Shown here piece by piece: positions 8,700-16,666 of a stretch of DNA of 33,422 nt. The stretch is taken from contig JAWLFJ010000031.1 of the NCBI GenBank assembly GCA_041685625.1, positions 1 through 33,422 on the forward strand. The letters are read 5' to 3'. How positions within the stretch are numbered: the stretch's first letter is position 1; each line of letters starts with the position of its first letter. Both the position numbers and the translations under genes were made by a program. A model generated the notes under the pieces. That model did not search any database. It was not told the DNA's origin and saw nothing but the letters and a program-made list of their open reading frames with translations. The stretch comes from Albimonas sp041685625. Lineage in GTDB: Bacteria > Pseudomonadota > Alphaproteobacteria > Rhodobacterales > Rhodobacteraceae.

Positions 8700-9530
8700 A
8701 TGGAACGCATCAAGACCGCCATAAGCCGCGCGAAGCTCGCCCGCGGCGACGCCGCCCCCGGATCCGTCCCTCGGGCGCCGGCGGAATACGACGCGGCGAA
8801 GGAACGCCCGCCGGAAACCTGGCTGGCGCTGCCGAGGATCGATCCCAGCGAAAGCAGACTGATCGACAGCCGCATCGTCACCTTCAGCAAGGACGATCCG
8901 GCGCACGTTCCCTTCGACATCCTGCGGACCAAGGTCCTGCGGTTGATGGAGACGAACGGTTGGTCCTCCATCGCCGTGACGTCGCCGACGATGTCCTGCG
9001 GGAAGACCATGATCTCCTGCAACCTCGCCTTCTCCTTCGCCCGGCAGCGCGCGACGCGCTGCGTGCTGGCCGACGTCGACCTCAAGCGCCCGCAGGTGCG
9101 CAAGGTCCTCGGTCTGCAGTCCGAGCTCTCGATGGGCGACTACCTGATGGGCGGCATCGCACCGGAGGACTTCTTCATCCGCATTGGGGACAACCTCGCG
9201 GTCGGCCCGACGCAGCAGTCCTTCCGTCATTCGGCCGAGCTTCTGCAGCACCCGGACGCGGCCGCCGCACTCTCGCGGATGCACGAGACGCTGAAGCCGG
9301 ACGTGGTCATCTACGACCTGCCGCCGATGCTGGCGAGCGACGACGCGATCTCGTTCATGCAGCATGTCGACTGCGCGCTGCTCATCGCCGCCGCCGGGAC
9401 CACGACGGCGCGCAATCTCGACGATTGCGAGCGTCAGCTCTCGGAGCTCGTGCCGGTCGCCGGAGTGATCCTCAACAAGTACGACCTCAAGAGCGAATCC
9501 TACTCCTACTACGAGTACGACTACGTCTGA
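8700..9530 (+). CDS. Tyrosine autokinase (BY-kinase, CpsD/Wzc kinase type)
   Basis: A 276-residue cytoplasmic P-loop protein expected to autophosphorylate on tyrosine and regulate EPS polymerisation through the adjacent chain-length protein. The P-loop is at about residues 94-103 (TSPTMSCGKT), Walker A' is LADVDLKRP (about 123-131), and Walker B is VVIYDLPPM. The C-terminus carries a tyrosine cluster, SYSYYEYDYV, with five tyrosines in the last nine residues, the usual autophosphorylation tail. The P-loop is slightly unusual: the glycine normally found before x-G-K is replaced, giving S-C-G-K-T. GGAGG about nine bases before the ATG at 8700 supports the start. The gene ends 17 bases from the convergent glycosyltransferase. 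Function is well supported by motifs and context. Confidence 0.93.
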   Translation: MERIKTAISRAKLARGDAAPGSVPRAPAEYDAAKERPPETWLALPRIDPSESRLIDSRIVTFSKDDPAHVPFDILRTKVLRLMETNGWSSIAVTSPTMSCGKTMISCNLAFSFARQRATRCVLADVDLKRPQVRKVLGLQSELSMGDYLMGGIAPEDFFIRIGDNLAVGPTQQSFRHSAELLQHPDAAAALSRMHETLKPDVVIYDLPPMLASDDAISFMQHVDCALLIAAAGTTTARNLDDCERQLSELVPVAGVILNKYDLKSESYSYYEYDYV

Positions 9531-9535
9531 CGGCG

Positions 9536-9560
9536 GCCGCCGGCGCTTCAGCCCGGCGGC
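9536..9560. terminator. Possible bidirectional terminator hairpin between convergent genes
   Basis: GCCGCCGG at 9536-9543 is the exact reverse complement of CCGGCGGC at 9553-9560, with a 9-base loop. It lies between the tyrosine kinase stop and the end of the convergent glycosyltransferase, overlapping that gene's last codons. No T-run follows on either strand, so intrinsic termination is not certain. Confidence 0.4.
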
Positions 9561-10666
9561 GCGGCGGGAAGGGCGGGGGCCGCGGCGCGGATCTCCGCCC
9601 ACATCGCGGCCCGGAAGGCTTCCGGCCCGAAGCGCGCCGCGTGCGCCGCGATCCGCTCCGCCTCGAGCGTAGGTTCCACCGACCGCTCGAAGCGCTCGAT
9701 CGCGGCGACGAGGGAAGCGACGCTCTGGTCCGCGAACAGCACCCCGGTCTCCCCGTCCCGCACGGTGTCCAGCGCCCCGCCCCGGCCGAGCGCGACGACG
9801 GGCCGGCCGCTGGCCATCGCCTCCAACGGCACGATCCCGAAATCCTCCATGCCCGGGAACAGCAGCGCCCGCGCCTCCCGATAAAGCTCCGGCATCGCCG
9901 CGTCGGGCGCACGGCCGAGAAACTCCACGCCCGCCGGGGCCTCGCGCCGCAGCCGCGCCAGTTCGGGCCCTTGGCCGACCACCTTCAGCCGCCGGCCCAG
10001 CCGCACCGCCGCGGCGACCGCCAAGTCGGCGCGCTTGTAGGGCACCAGCTCCGATACGAAGAGATAGGGCGCGTCCGGCCCCGGCGCCGGAGCCGGCCGA
10101 TAGGCCTCCAGGTCCACCGGCGGATGCACCACCGACGCCTCGCGACGCCAGACCTGCCTGATCCGTCGCCGCACGAAGTCCGAGTTCGCCACGAAGCGAT
10201 CCACGCGGTTCGCCGAAACGGCGTCCCAGACCCGCATGCGCGTCGCCACCTGGCTGAACGCGAAGCGCCCGACCGGCCCCAAGCCGTCGCGATAGGCGTG
10301 GAACTGGTCCCAGATGTAGCGCATCGGCGAGTGGACGTAGCACACATGCGGTGCGTCCACCGGTCCGATCACGCCCTTGGCCGGCCCGGATTCGCTGGAC
10401 AGGATCAGGTCGTAGCCTGACAGGTCGAACGACTCCAGCGCCCGCGGCATGAAGCCGAGATACTTCTGGTAATGCCGTCGCGCCCAAGGCAGCCGCGCCA
10501 CGAAGCTCTCGGTGATGCGTCGCTCGCGCAGCAGGGGGCTCAGGTTTTCCGGAATGCAGACATGGGTGAAGAGATCCGCCTGCGGAAACATCCGGCACAG
10601 CTGCTCAAGCACACGCTCGCCTCCGCGCATGCCCACCAGCCAATAGTGAATGATCGCGACACGCAT
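9548..10666 (-). CDS. GT4 family glycosyltransferase (WbaZ/mannosyltransferase-like)
   Basis: A 372-residue cytoplasmic glycosyltransferase. The N-terminus (MRVAIIHYWLVGMRGGERVLE) with the GGERV acceptor-side motif is typical of the WbaZ-like subgroup, many of which transfer mannose to lipid-linked O-antigen or EPS precursors. The middle has CYVHSPMRYIWDQ, also characteristic. The C-terminal donor domain shows LFVSELVPYKR and EDFGIVPLEAMASGRPVVA, which contains the catalytic E-x7-E pattern. The ATG at 10666 has AGGGGCC a few bases upstream. It lies 56 bases downstream of the initiating sugar transferase on the same strand, so the two are probably cotranscribed. Donor sugar cannot be assigned from sequence. 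Confidence 0.92.
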   Translation of the reverse strand: MRVAIIHYWLVGMRGGERVLEQLCRMFPQADLFTHVCIPENLSPLLRERRITESFVARLPWARRHYQKYLGFMPRALESFDLSGYDLILSSESGPAKGVIGPVDAPHVCYVHSPMRYIWDQFHAYRDGLGPVGRFAFSQVATRMRVWDAVSANRVDRFVANSDFVRRRIRQVWRREASVVHPPVDLEAYRPAPAPGPDAPYLFVSELVPYKRADLAVAAAVRLGRRLKVVGQGPELARLRREAPAGVEFLGRAPDAAMPELYREARALLFPGMEDFGIVPLEAMASGRPVVALGRGGALDTVRDGETGVLFADQSVASLVAAIERFERSVEPTLEAERIAAHAARFGPEAFRAAMWAEIRAAAPALPAAPPG

Positions 10667-10722
10667 CCCGGCCCCTGTTCCCTCGCGGCAGGCATCGCGT
10701 CGGCGCAGACCGGGCGACCGGT

Positions 10723-11406
10723 TCAGCGTCCGGTCGGCCTCATGACGACCCCCGCCGTCCTGAGCATGATCCAGAGGTCGAGCACGAAGCTCAAGCGGCG
10801 CAGATAGGAGAGGTCCAGCGCCACCCTCTGGTCATAGGAGAGGGCGTTGCGCCCGCTGACCTGCCAGAGCCCAGTGATCCCTGGGCGCATCGCGTTATAC
10901 GCGGCGCGGGTGGACCCGTAGTACTGCTGCAGTTCCTCTTCCGTCACCGGGCGCGGACCGACGAAACTCATCTCTCCGCGCATCACGTTCCAGAGTTGCG
11001 GCAGTTCGTCGAGGCTGGTGCGGCGCAGGAAGTCGCCGATCGGGGTTATCCGCGGATCGTCGGCCAGCTTGCGGAACTCCCGCCACTCGGCCGCCGCGGA
11101 GGGATCGTCCGCCAGATGGATCCTCAGCCGCGTCTCCGCGTCCGGAACCATGGTGCGGATCTTCCAGCAGCGGAAGGCGCACCCGTCCCGCCCGGCGCGC
11201 CAATGTCCGAAGAACGGCGCGCCGCCGTCTTTCATCCAGACGAGCAGGGCGAGCAGACCGACCAGCGGGCCCACGATGGGCAGGAGCGCAAGGCCGAGCA
11301 CGAGATCCACGGTTCGCTTGCCGAGGGACTCGTAGAGGCTCGAACCGGCACGCGGCTCCGCCGTTCCGGCGGACAGGAAACTCTCGCCGGCTCCGATATC
11401 TTTCAT
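10723..11406 (-). CDS. Undecaprenyl-phosphate sugar phosphotransferase (ExoY/WbaP C-terminal type)
   Basis: A 227-residue monotopic inner-membrane enzyme that starts EPS repeat-unit synthesis by transferring a sugar-1-phosphate to undecaprenyl phosphate. One hydrophobic segment (VDLVLGLALLPIVGPLVGLL) precedes the catalytic region with FRCWKIRTM, the conserved RRTSLDELPQLWNVMRGEMS stretch and SFVGPRPV. The C-terminus (GITGLWQVSGRN) is also typical. There is no N-terminal four-helix domain, so this is the short ExoY-like form. I chose the ATG at 11406 because GGAGGGGG lies nine bases upstream; an ATG 45 bases further out has no well-spaced ribosome binding site. It heads a two-gene minus-strand unit with the following GT4 gene. 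Substrate (glucose, galactose or another hexose) is undetermined. Confidence 0.93.
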   Translation of the reverse strand: MKDIGAGESFLSAGTAEPRAGSSLYESLGKRTVDLVLGLALLPIVGPLVGLLALLVWMKDGGAPFFGHWRAGRDGCAFRCWKIRTMVPDAETRLRIHLADDPSAAAEWREFRKLADDPRITPIGDFLRRTSLDELPQLWNVMRGEMSFVGPRPVTEEELQQYYGSTRAAYNAMRPGITGLWQVSGRNALSYDQRVALDLSYLRRLSFVLDLWIMLRTAGVVMRPTGR

Positions 11407-11680
11407 CGCGGTACGCCCCCTCCGGACGCTTTCGCGCCCGACGGTCACCATACGCCCGGCGACCGCTTCCTTCCTTGGGGTTAACTATCGTACACTTCGA
11501 AGCGACTTCAATGAAAATTTACCTTTGGCCGGGTCGCGCCGATGGCGCGGGGGCCACACCGCGGCGCCCGCACATGCCGCAGCCGGCCTTCATGCTTAAC
11601 CGCGAGGGGGCTGCGATGATAGCTGGACGCGGAGTCGTGCCGTGCGCCGACCCGTCCGGAGTCCAGAGGAGAGTTCCCGC
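11407..11680. promoter_or_regulatory. Divergent control region of sugar transferase and export lipoprotein genes
   Basis: The 274 bases between two divergent EPS genes contain an A/T-rich island at about 11478-11530 that stands out in this GC-rich DNA. On the minus strand TTGAAG (11506-11511) and GATAGT (11484-11489) are spaced by 16 bases, a fair sigma70-like promoter about 78 bases before the sugar transferase start. Within it CTTCGAAG (11495-11502) is a perfect 8-bp palindrome that could be an operator. A promoter for the plus-strand gene is expected but not clearly visible. Confidence 0.4.
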
Positions 11681-13243
11681 ATGCGTCTGGTCGTCCTCGC
11701 CGCCGCCTTCGCGCTGACCGGCTGCGGAGTGGTCTACACCTCCCCCTCGGTCTACGGGCCCGGCGACGCCGCTGGCTTCAACGCGGCCACGGACTACGAC
11801 GTCGCGGTGGTGCCGCTGACGCTGGAGACGGCGATGGAGGCGAACCTCGCCCCCTACGTCCCGCCGCGTCTGCCGGACGCCTTCCGGCCCGCGCCGACTC
11901 GCTCGCCCGCGCCCCTCTCCGCCGGAGACACCCGGATGCCGGACATACCGAGCCCGGAGATCGCCGAGGTCGCGGCCGCGAGCGCCGCCGGTCCGTTGCC
12001 GGAGCCGGCGACCGAGGCCGAGCGCGCCGCGGACACCGTCACCGCGCTGCCCCCGCCGGCGGAGCCGCGGCCCTATCGCATCGGCGTCTCGGACGTGCTG
12101 CTGCTCTCGGCCAACACCGCCGGCGCGACGCTCGAGGACGTGCCCTCCCTGCTCAACGCCCAGGCCGCGCGGCAGGGCTACATCGTGCAGGACGACGGCG
12201 CCATCGCGGTGCCTGACGTCGGGCGCGTCCGCGTCGCGGGCCTGACCCTGGAGGAGGCGGAGGGCGAGATCTTCGAGGCGCTCGTCGCCCAGCGCCTCGA
12301 CCCGTCCTTCAGCCTGGAGATCGCGGAGTTCAACTCCCAGCGCGTCTCGATCGGCGGCGCGGTGCGCCAGCCTTCGGTGCAGCCCATCAGCCTGCGTCCG
12401 CTGTTCCTGACCGAGGCGCTGCAGATCGCCGGCGGCCTCGCGACCGAGGATGCCGACTACGCCGTGGTGCGCCTGTTCCGGGACGGCGAGGTCTATCAGG
12501 CCCCGCTGCGCGAGCTCTACGCCGACGAGGGCCTGGACGACGTCCTGCTGCGCGACGGGGACGCGGTGTTCGTGGACGCGAACTATGACCTCTCCCAGGC
12601 CCGCGCCTTCTTCGAGGAGCGGCTGCGCCTGCGCGAGGCGGAATTGCGCGAACGCGAATTCGCCTTCCGCGAGCGCCAGGCCGAGATCGAGGAGGTGCGG
12701 TTCGGCGTGACCCTCGCGCAGTTCGAGCTTCAGAAGGCGCAGCTCCGCCAGCAGCTCAACGACATGCGGATCGCCGTCGCCCAGTACGAGATCGCGCGCA
12801 ACAACGACGCCCGCGCCGCCGCCGCCGACCAGCGCAGCGTGTTTAGGGAGCGGGTGGAGCTCGGCGCCGTGACGCGGGACTACGTCTACGTCGCCGGGGA
12901 GGTGCGCCGGCCGAACCGTCTGCCCCTGCCGTTCGAGACCCGCGTCAACCTCGCGGACGTCCTGTTCGACAACGAGGGCGTGAACATCAATTTCGCCGAC
13001 TACTCGGAGATCTACGTGCTGCGGCGCGCGCCGGGTGCCGAGATGCTGGGCGGCATCACCGCCTATCACCTGAACGCCGGCAACGCCGTGAATATCGCCA
13101 ACGCCACCCATCTCGAACTGCGCCCCAACGACGTCGTCTTCGTGGCCGAACAGCCCATCACCGCCTGGGGCCGCGTCGTCACGCAGATGGTGCCGGGGCT
13201 CTTCAACAGCGCCGCCGCCGCCGCCAACATCGCCGGCGGCTGA
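11681..13243 (+). CDS. OPX/Wza-like polysaccharide export lipoprotein
   Basis: A 520-residue outer-membrane polysaccharide export protein expected to form the exit channel for the EPS. The signal ends in the lipobox LTGC with Cys15; Gly at +2 is compatible with outer-membrane sorting. Residues 50-130 are proline/alanine-rich and look disordered. The Poly_export domain (PYRIGVSDVLLLSA onward) covers about 130-215 and a first SLBB domain about 220-300. A charged coiled-coil segment at about 305-378 (repeated E/R/Q heptads such as ERLRLREAELREREF) follows, then a second SLBB domain at about 400-490. The ATG at 11681 is preceded by AGAGGAGAG at suitable spacing; the frame also opens at a GTG at 11642, but this would bury the signal peptide. 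The inserted coiled coil makes it longer than E. coli Wza (about 380 residues). Confidence 0.92.
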   Translation: MRLVVLAAAFALTGCGVVYTSPSVYGPGDAAGFNAATDYDVAVVPLTLETAMEANLAPYVPPRLPDAFRPAPTRSPAPLSAGDTRMPDIPSPEIAEVAAASAAGPLPEPATEAERAADTVTALPPPAEPRPYRIGVSDVLLLSANTAGATLEDVPSLLNAQAARQGYIVQDDGAIAVPDVGRVRVAGLTLEEAEGEIFEALVAQRLDPSFSLEIAEFNSQRVSIGGAVRQPSVQPISLRPLFLTEALQIAGGLATEDADYAVVRLFRDGEVYQAPLRELYADEGLDDVLLRDGDAVFVDANYDLSQARAFFEERLRLREAELREREFAFRERQAEIEEVRFGVTLAQFELQKAQLRQQLNDMRIAVAQYEIARNNDARAAAADQRSVFRERVELGAVTRDYVYVAGEVRRPNRLPLPFETRVNLADVLFDNEGVNINFADYSEIYVLRRAPGAEMLGGITAYHLNAGNAVNIANATHLELRPNDVVFVAEQPITAWGRVVTQMVPGLFNSAAAAANIAGG

Positions 13244-13249
13244 CGGCGA

Positions 13250-13279
13250 GGCCGGCGCGTCCGCCGTGGCGCGCCGGCC
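13250..13279. terminator. Inverted repeat between convergent export and phosphatase genes
   Basis: GGCCGGCGCG at 13250-13259 pairs perfectly with CGCGCCGGCC at 13270-13279 around a 10-base loop. It sits in the 42-base gap between the stop codons of two convergent genes, the position expected for a bidirectional terminator. There is no T-run. Confidence 0.5.
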
Positions 13280-13285
13280 CGTCGC

Positions 13286-14104
13286 TCAGTCGACGCTTGT
13301 GAGGAAGTCCGCGCGATCGTCCTCCAGCCGCACGGCCGAGAGGACGCCGGTCGCATAAGCGCCGGTGTCGATGGAGATCCGTCCCTGCGCGGCGGAGGCC
13401 TCGTCCACGACGTAATGCCCGTGCACGCACCAGAGACCGTCGCTCCGGGCGTGCTGGAAGAAGCGGGAGGTGCCCCAGATGAGCGTCGACTCGCTCTGAA
13501 GCTCCGGAGGGGTCCCCGGATCTCCGCCGGCATGGGCGAAAAGGACGTTTCCGTGACGCGTCCAGCTGGGAAGCTCCCGCAGCATCTCGACCGAGCCCCC
13601 GGCGGCCGCGGCCAACCGCGCCGCCGCGGCCTCGAGGTCCTCGCCCTCGCTGGAGAGCTGTATGCCGCCGACGCCGAAGCTCAGCATGGTCTGCAGACCG
13701 CCGTTGCGAAGCCATCGCGGACCGCCCCGCGCCGGTTCGTCCAAAAACTCCAGCATCATCGCCTCGTGGTTGCCACGAAGCGCGATCACCTCGCCGAAGC
13801 CGGCCCGTTCCGGCGCCTTCAGCAGTCCCCGCACCCGCGCCAGCACCTCGGCGGACTGCTCGCCCCGGTCGACGTAGTCGCCCATCAGCACCAGACGGGG
13901 GCCGTCGATCCCACGCATCCGCATGTCCTCGCCGATCCGCGCCAGCAGCCGTTCGAGCTGGTCGAACCGTCCGTGAACGTCGCCGATCGCATAGGTCGGA
14001 CGATCGATCGCCAAGGGAACGTCGAAGCCGCGCGGACCCTTCCGCGCGCGCGGCTCCTCGGCTCCGCCGGACCGGCCGAACAGGCGCCGGAGCGGCCCGA
14101 TCAT
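13286..14104 (-). CDS. PPP-family serine/threonine protein phosphatase (metallophosphoesterase)
   Basis: A 272-residue cytoplasmic metal-dependent phosphatase. It has the three PPP signature blocks: GDVHG (residues 41-45), GDYVDRG (75-81) and RGNHE (110-114), followed by a later AHAG motif and the GHYV histidine. These ligate a dinuclear metal centre. Length and spacing fit bacterial PrpA/ApaH-like enzymes; a protein phosphatase is favoured over diadenosine tetraphosphatase, but the substrate cannot be proven. The first 25 residues are basic and lack conserved features. The gene is convergent with the export lipoprotein and 34 bases downstream of the molybdenum hydroxylase gene on the same strand. 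A role in dephosphorylating EPS regulators is possible only by proximity. Confidence 0.9.
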   Translation of the reverse strand: MIGPLRRLFGRSGGAEEPRARKGPRGFDVPLAIDRPTYAIGDVHGRFDQLERLLARIGEDMRMRGIDGPRLVLMGDYVDRGEQSAEVLARVRGLLKAPERAGFGEVIALRGNHEAMMLEFLDEPARGGPRWLRNGGLQTMLSFGVGGIQLSSEGEDLEAAAARLAAAAGGSVEMLRELPSWTRHGNVLFAHAGGDPGTPPELQSESTLIWGTSRFFQHARSDGLWCVHGHYVVDEASAAQGRISIDTGAYATGVLSAVRLEDDRADFLTSVD

Positions 14105-14138
14105 GGCACCCCGACGTCTTCCGCGCGGCCGGTTCGGC

Positions 14139-16439
14139 TCACTCCGCCGCCTGTTTCGCCGCGTTCAGCCAGGACCAGACCCGCTTCGGCGTCATCGGCA
14201 TGTCCACATGGGTCACGCCGGCCGGCTGCAGCGCGTCCAGCCCGGCGTTGGTGACCGCGGCCAGCGCGCCCACCGTCCCGGCCTCTCCGCAGCCCTTCAT
14301 GCCGATCGGGTTGGCGGTGGAGGGCACGCCCTCATGGTGGAACGGAATCATCGGCGCGTCGTAGGCGCGCGGGATGGCGTAATCCATGAAGGTCGCGCTC
14401 AGAAGCTGACCCTGATCGTCGTAGACCACCTCCTCGGTGATCGCCTGACCGATGCCCTGCACGACGCCGCCGTGCACCTGGCCCTCGGCCAGCATCGGAT
14501 TCATCAGCCGCCCGAAATCGTCGACCACGGTGTACTTCACCACCTGGGTCACGCCGGTCTCGGGGTCGACCTCCACCTCCGCGACATGGCAGCCGTTGGG
14601 GAACGAGCGGCCCGGCACCGTGTTCTCGAGCTCGGTGACCAGGAGCTCCACCTGGCCCTTCTTCCGCGCGGTCTCCGACAGCGTCATCAGGTCGACCGAC
14701 TTGTCGGTGCCCGCGACGCGGAACGCGCCCTCCTCGAACACGATGTCGGCGGCCGAGGCCTCGAGCTCCTCCTCCGCCAGCGGACGGAAGCGCTCCACCA
14801 TCTCGTCGGCCGCGGCGTTGATGGCGGACCCCTGCATCGTGACCGAGCGCGAGCCGCCCGTGCCGCCGCCGGTCGCGATCAGGTCCGAATCGCCCTGCAC
14901 CACGCGCACCTTGTCGAACGGAACGCCCGCCCGCTCCGTCAGGAACTGCGAGAACACCGTCTCGTGCCCCTGCCCGTTGGACTGCGTGCCGACGTAGAGG
15001 TTCACGAAGCCGTCGTCCGCGAACTCGATCTTCGCCGTCTCGTTCTGCGCGCCGAGGATGGACTCGATGTAGTAGCAGAGGCCCCGGCCCCGCAGCATGC
15101 CGCGCGCCTCGCTCTCCGCCTTGCGCTGCGCGAAGCCGTCCCAGTCGGCCTCCTTCAGCCCGCGGTCGAGCACGCGGGAGAAGTCGCCGACGTCGTAGAT
15201 CTCGCCGACGACGGTCTTGTAGGGGAAGCTCGCCGGCTGGATGAAGTTCTTCCGCCGCAGCTCCACCGGATCGACGCCGAGCTGGCGCGCCGACCAGTCC
15301 ATCAGCCGGTCCATCTGGTAGATCGCCTCCGGCCGCCCGGCGCCGCGATAGGCGTCGACCGGCGTGGTGTTGGAGTAGATCCCCTTCACCTCGTAGAGCG
15401 CGACCTGCACGTCATAGACGCCCGGCAGCACGTATTTCGCGACCTCGGACGGGATGAACTGACCGAAGTTCGAGTTGTAGGCGCCGAGCCCCGCCTTCAC
15501 CGAGAAATGCACCGCCTTCAGCTTGTGATCCGCATCGAAGGCGGCGCGGGCGACGGTGACGTGGTCGCGCCCCATGTTGTCGGTCAGCATCGCCTCGGAA
15601 CGGTCGGACATCCAGTGCACCGGCCGCCCGACGCGGCGCGAGGCCTGCGCCAGCGCCAGATGCTCGGGGTAGTTGAACGCCTTCATGCCGAAACCGCCGC
15701 CGGTGTCCGGGTTGGTGACGTGCACCTGCTCGGGCTTCAGGTCGAGCTTGTCGGCGAGTTCGCCCTTCAGGCCCCAGACGCCCTGGCCGTTGGAGGCGAC
15801 GTGCAGCCGCTCGCCGTCCCAATGCGCGGTGATGCCCCGCGGCTCCATCGAGACGGCGATGACCCGGTTGTTGACCAGCGGAAGCTCGACGACGTGCGCC
15901 GCGCTCTCGAAGGCCTCGCGCACCGCCGACTCGTCGCCGAAGGCCCAGTCGTAGGCGACGTTGTTCGGCGCGAGGTCGGGGTGGACCTCCGGCTGGCCCT
16001 CGGCCTCGGCGGTTGTGGTGGCGGCGGGCAGCTCCTTGTAGTCGACGGCGATCATGTCGGCGGCGTCGCGCGCCGCTGCGGCGCTCTCGGCGACGATCAG
16101 CGCCACCGCCTCGCCCCCGAAGCGCACCCGGTCCACGGCGATCGAAGGGCGGACGGGGGACGCGCCGGGCGTGCCGTCGCGGTTCTGCACCGTCGCGAAG
16201 TTCATGGCGTTCTTGATCTCCTCGGAGAGATCCGCGCCCGTGATCACGTCCAGCACGCCGGGCGCCGCCTTCGCATCCGAGACGTCGATCGAAAGGATCT
16301 CCGCATGCGCGTGGGGCGAGCGGAGGAAGATGCCGTGGGCGGCGCCCTCGGGCACGATGTCGTCGACGTAGCGGCCTGCGCCGGTGAGGAAACGCGAGTC
16401 CTCCTTGCGCAGGACGGGCTGGGATGTGCCGAACTTCAT
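14139..16439 (-). CDS. Xanthine dehydrogenase/CoxL family molybdopterin-binding large subunit (form II type)
   Basis: A 766-residue molybdenum hydroxylase large subunit, cofactor-binding, normally paired with a FAD subunit and a [2Fe-2S] subunit. The N-terminus (VLRKEDSRFLTGAGRYVDD) is typical of the aerobic CO dehydrogenase/aldehyde oxidase branch. The active-site loop reads AYRGAGR at residues 363-369, the form II signature; true CO dehydrogenase (form I) has AYxCSFR with the catalytic cysteine. The catalytic glutamate is E719 in GMKGCGEAGT. Glycine-rich MoCo contacts (TGGGFGMK, GGGTGGSRS) are present. No medium or small subunit gene is adjacent: the flanks are a phosphatase and a DUF3253 gene. 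The substrate is unknown; an aldehyde or heterocycle is more likely than CO. The ATG at 16439 fits the start of the conserved sequence. Confidence 0.93.
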   Translation of the reverse strand: MKFGTSQPVLRKEDSRFLTGAGRYVDDIVPEGAAHGIFLRSPHAHAEILSIDVSDAKAAPGVLDVITGADLSEEIKNAMNFATVQNRDGTPGASPVRPSIAVDRVRFGGEAVALIVAESAAAARDAADMIAVDYKELPAATTTAEAEGQPEVHPDLAPNNVAYDWAFGDESAVREAFESAAHVVELPLVNNRVIAVSMEPRGITAHWDGERLHVASNGQGVWGLKGELADKLDLKPEQVHVTNPDTGGGFGMKAFNYPEHLALAQASRRVGRPVHWMSDRSEAMLTDNMGRDHVTVARAAFDADHKLKAVHFSVKAGLGAYNSNFGQFIPSEVAKYVLPGVYDVQVALYEVKGIYSNTTPVDAYRGAGRPEAIYQMDRLMDWSARQLGVDPVELRRKNFIQPASFPYKTVVGEIYDVGDFSRVLDRGLKEADWDGFAQRKAESEARGMLRGRGLCYYIESILGAQNETAKIEFADDGFVNLYVGTQSNGQGHETVFSQFLTERAGVPFDKVRVVQGDSDLIATGGGTGGSRSVTMQGSAINAAADEMVERFRPLAEEELEASAADIVFEEGAFRVAGTDKSVDLMTLSETARKKGQVELLVTELENTVPGRSFPNGCHVAEVEVDPETGVTQVVKYTVVDDFGRLMNPMLAEGQVHGGVVQGIGQAITEEVVYDDQGQLLSATFMDYAIPRAYDAPMIPFHHEGVPSTANPIGMKGCGEAGTVGALAAVTNAGLDALQPAGVTHVDMPMTPKRVWSWLNAAKQAAE

Positions 16440-16666
16440 GCTGTCGTCCCCATGTCTCGGGCTGAACGTCCAAGGCCGCGCCCATGCGGGGCGCGCTTGG
16501 TTCGGAGCCTAGCCGCACGAGCGGTGTTGTCCATGCCGTTGCGACGCTTCGGCCCCCGCAGAGGCCCTCGGCGGCGGCCGCCGAACCCGCGCGACGCCCT
16601 CCGGATGCAGTCGTCAGTCATCCGCGGCGTGCTAGGTTTCCTCAACTCTGGGAGGAACGAATCAAC

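Noticed and set aside
14139..16439. Calling the large subunit a CO dehydrogenase
   Set aside because: The active-site loop is AYRGAGR, not the cysteine-containing AYxCSFR of true CoxL, and no cox partner genes are adjacent.
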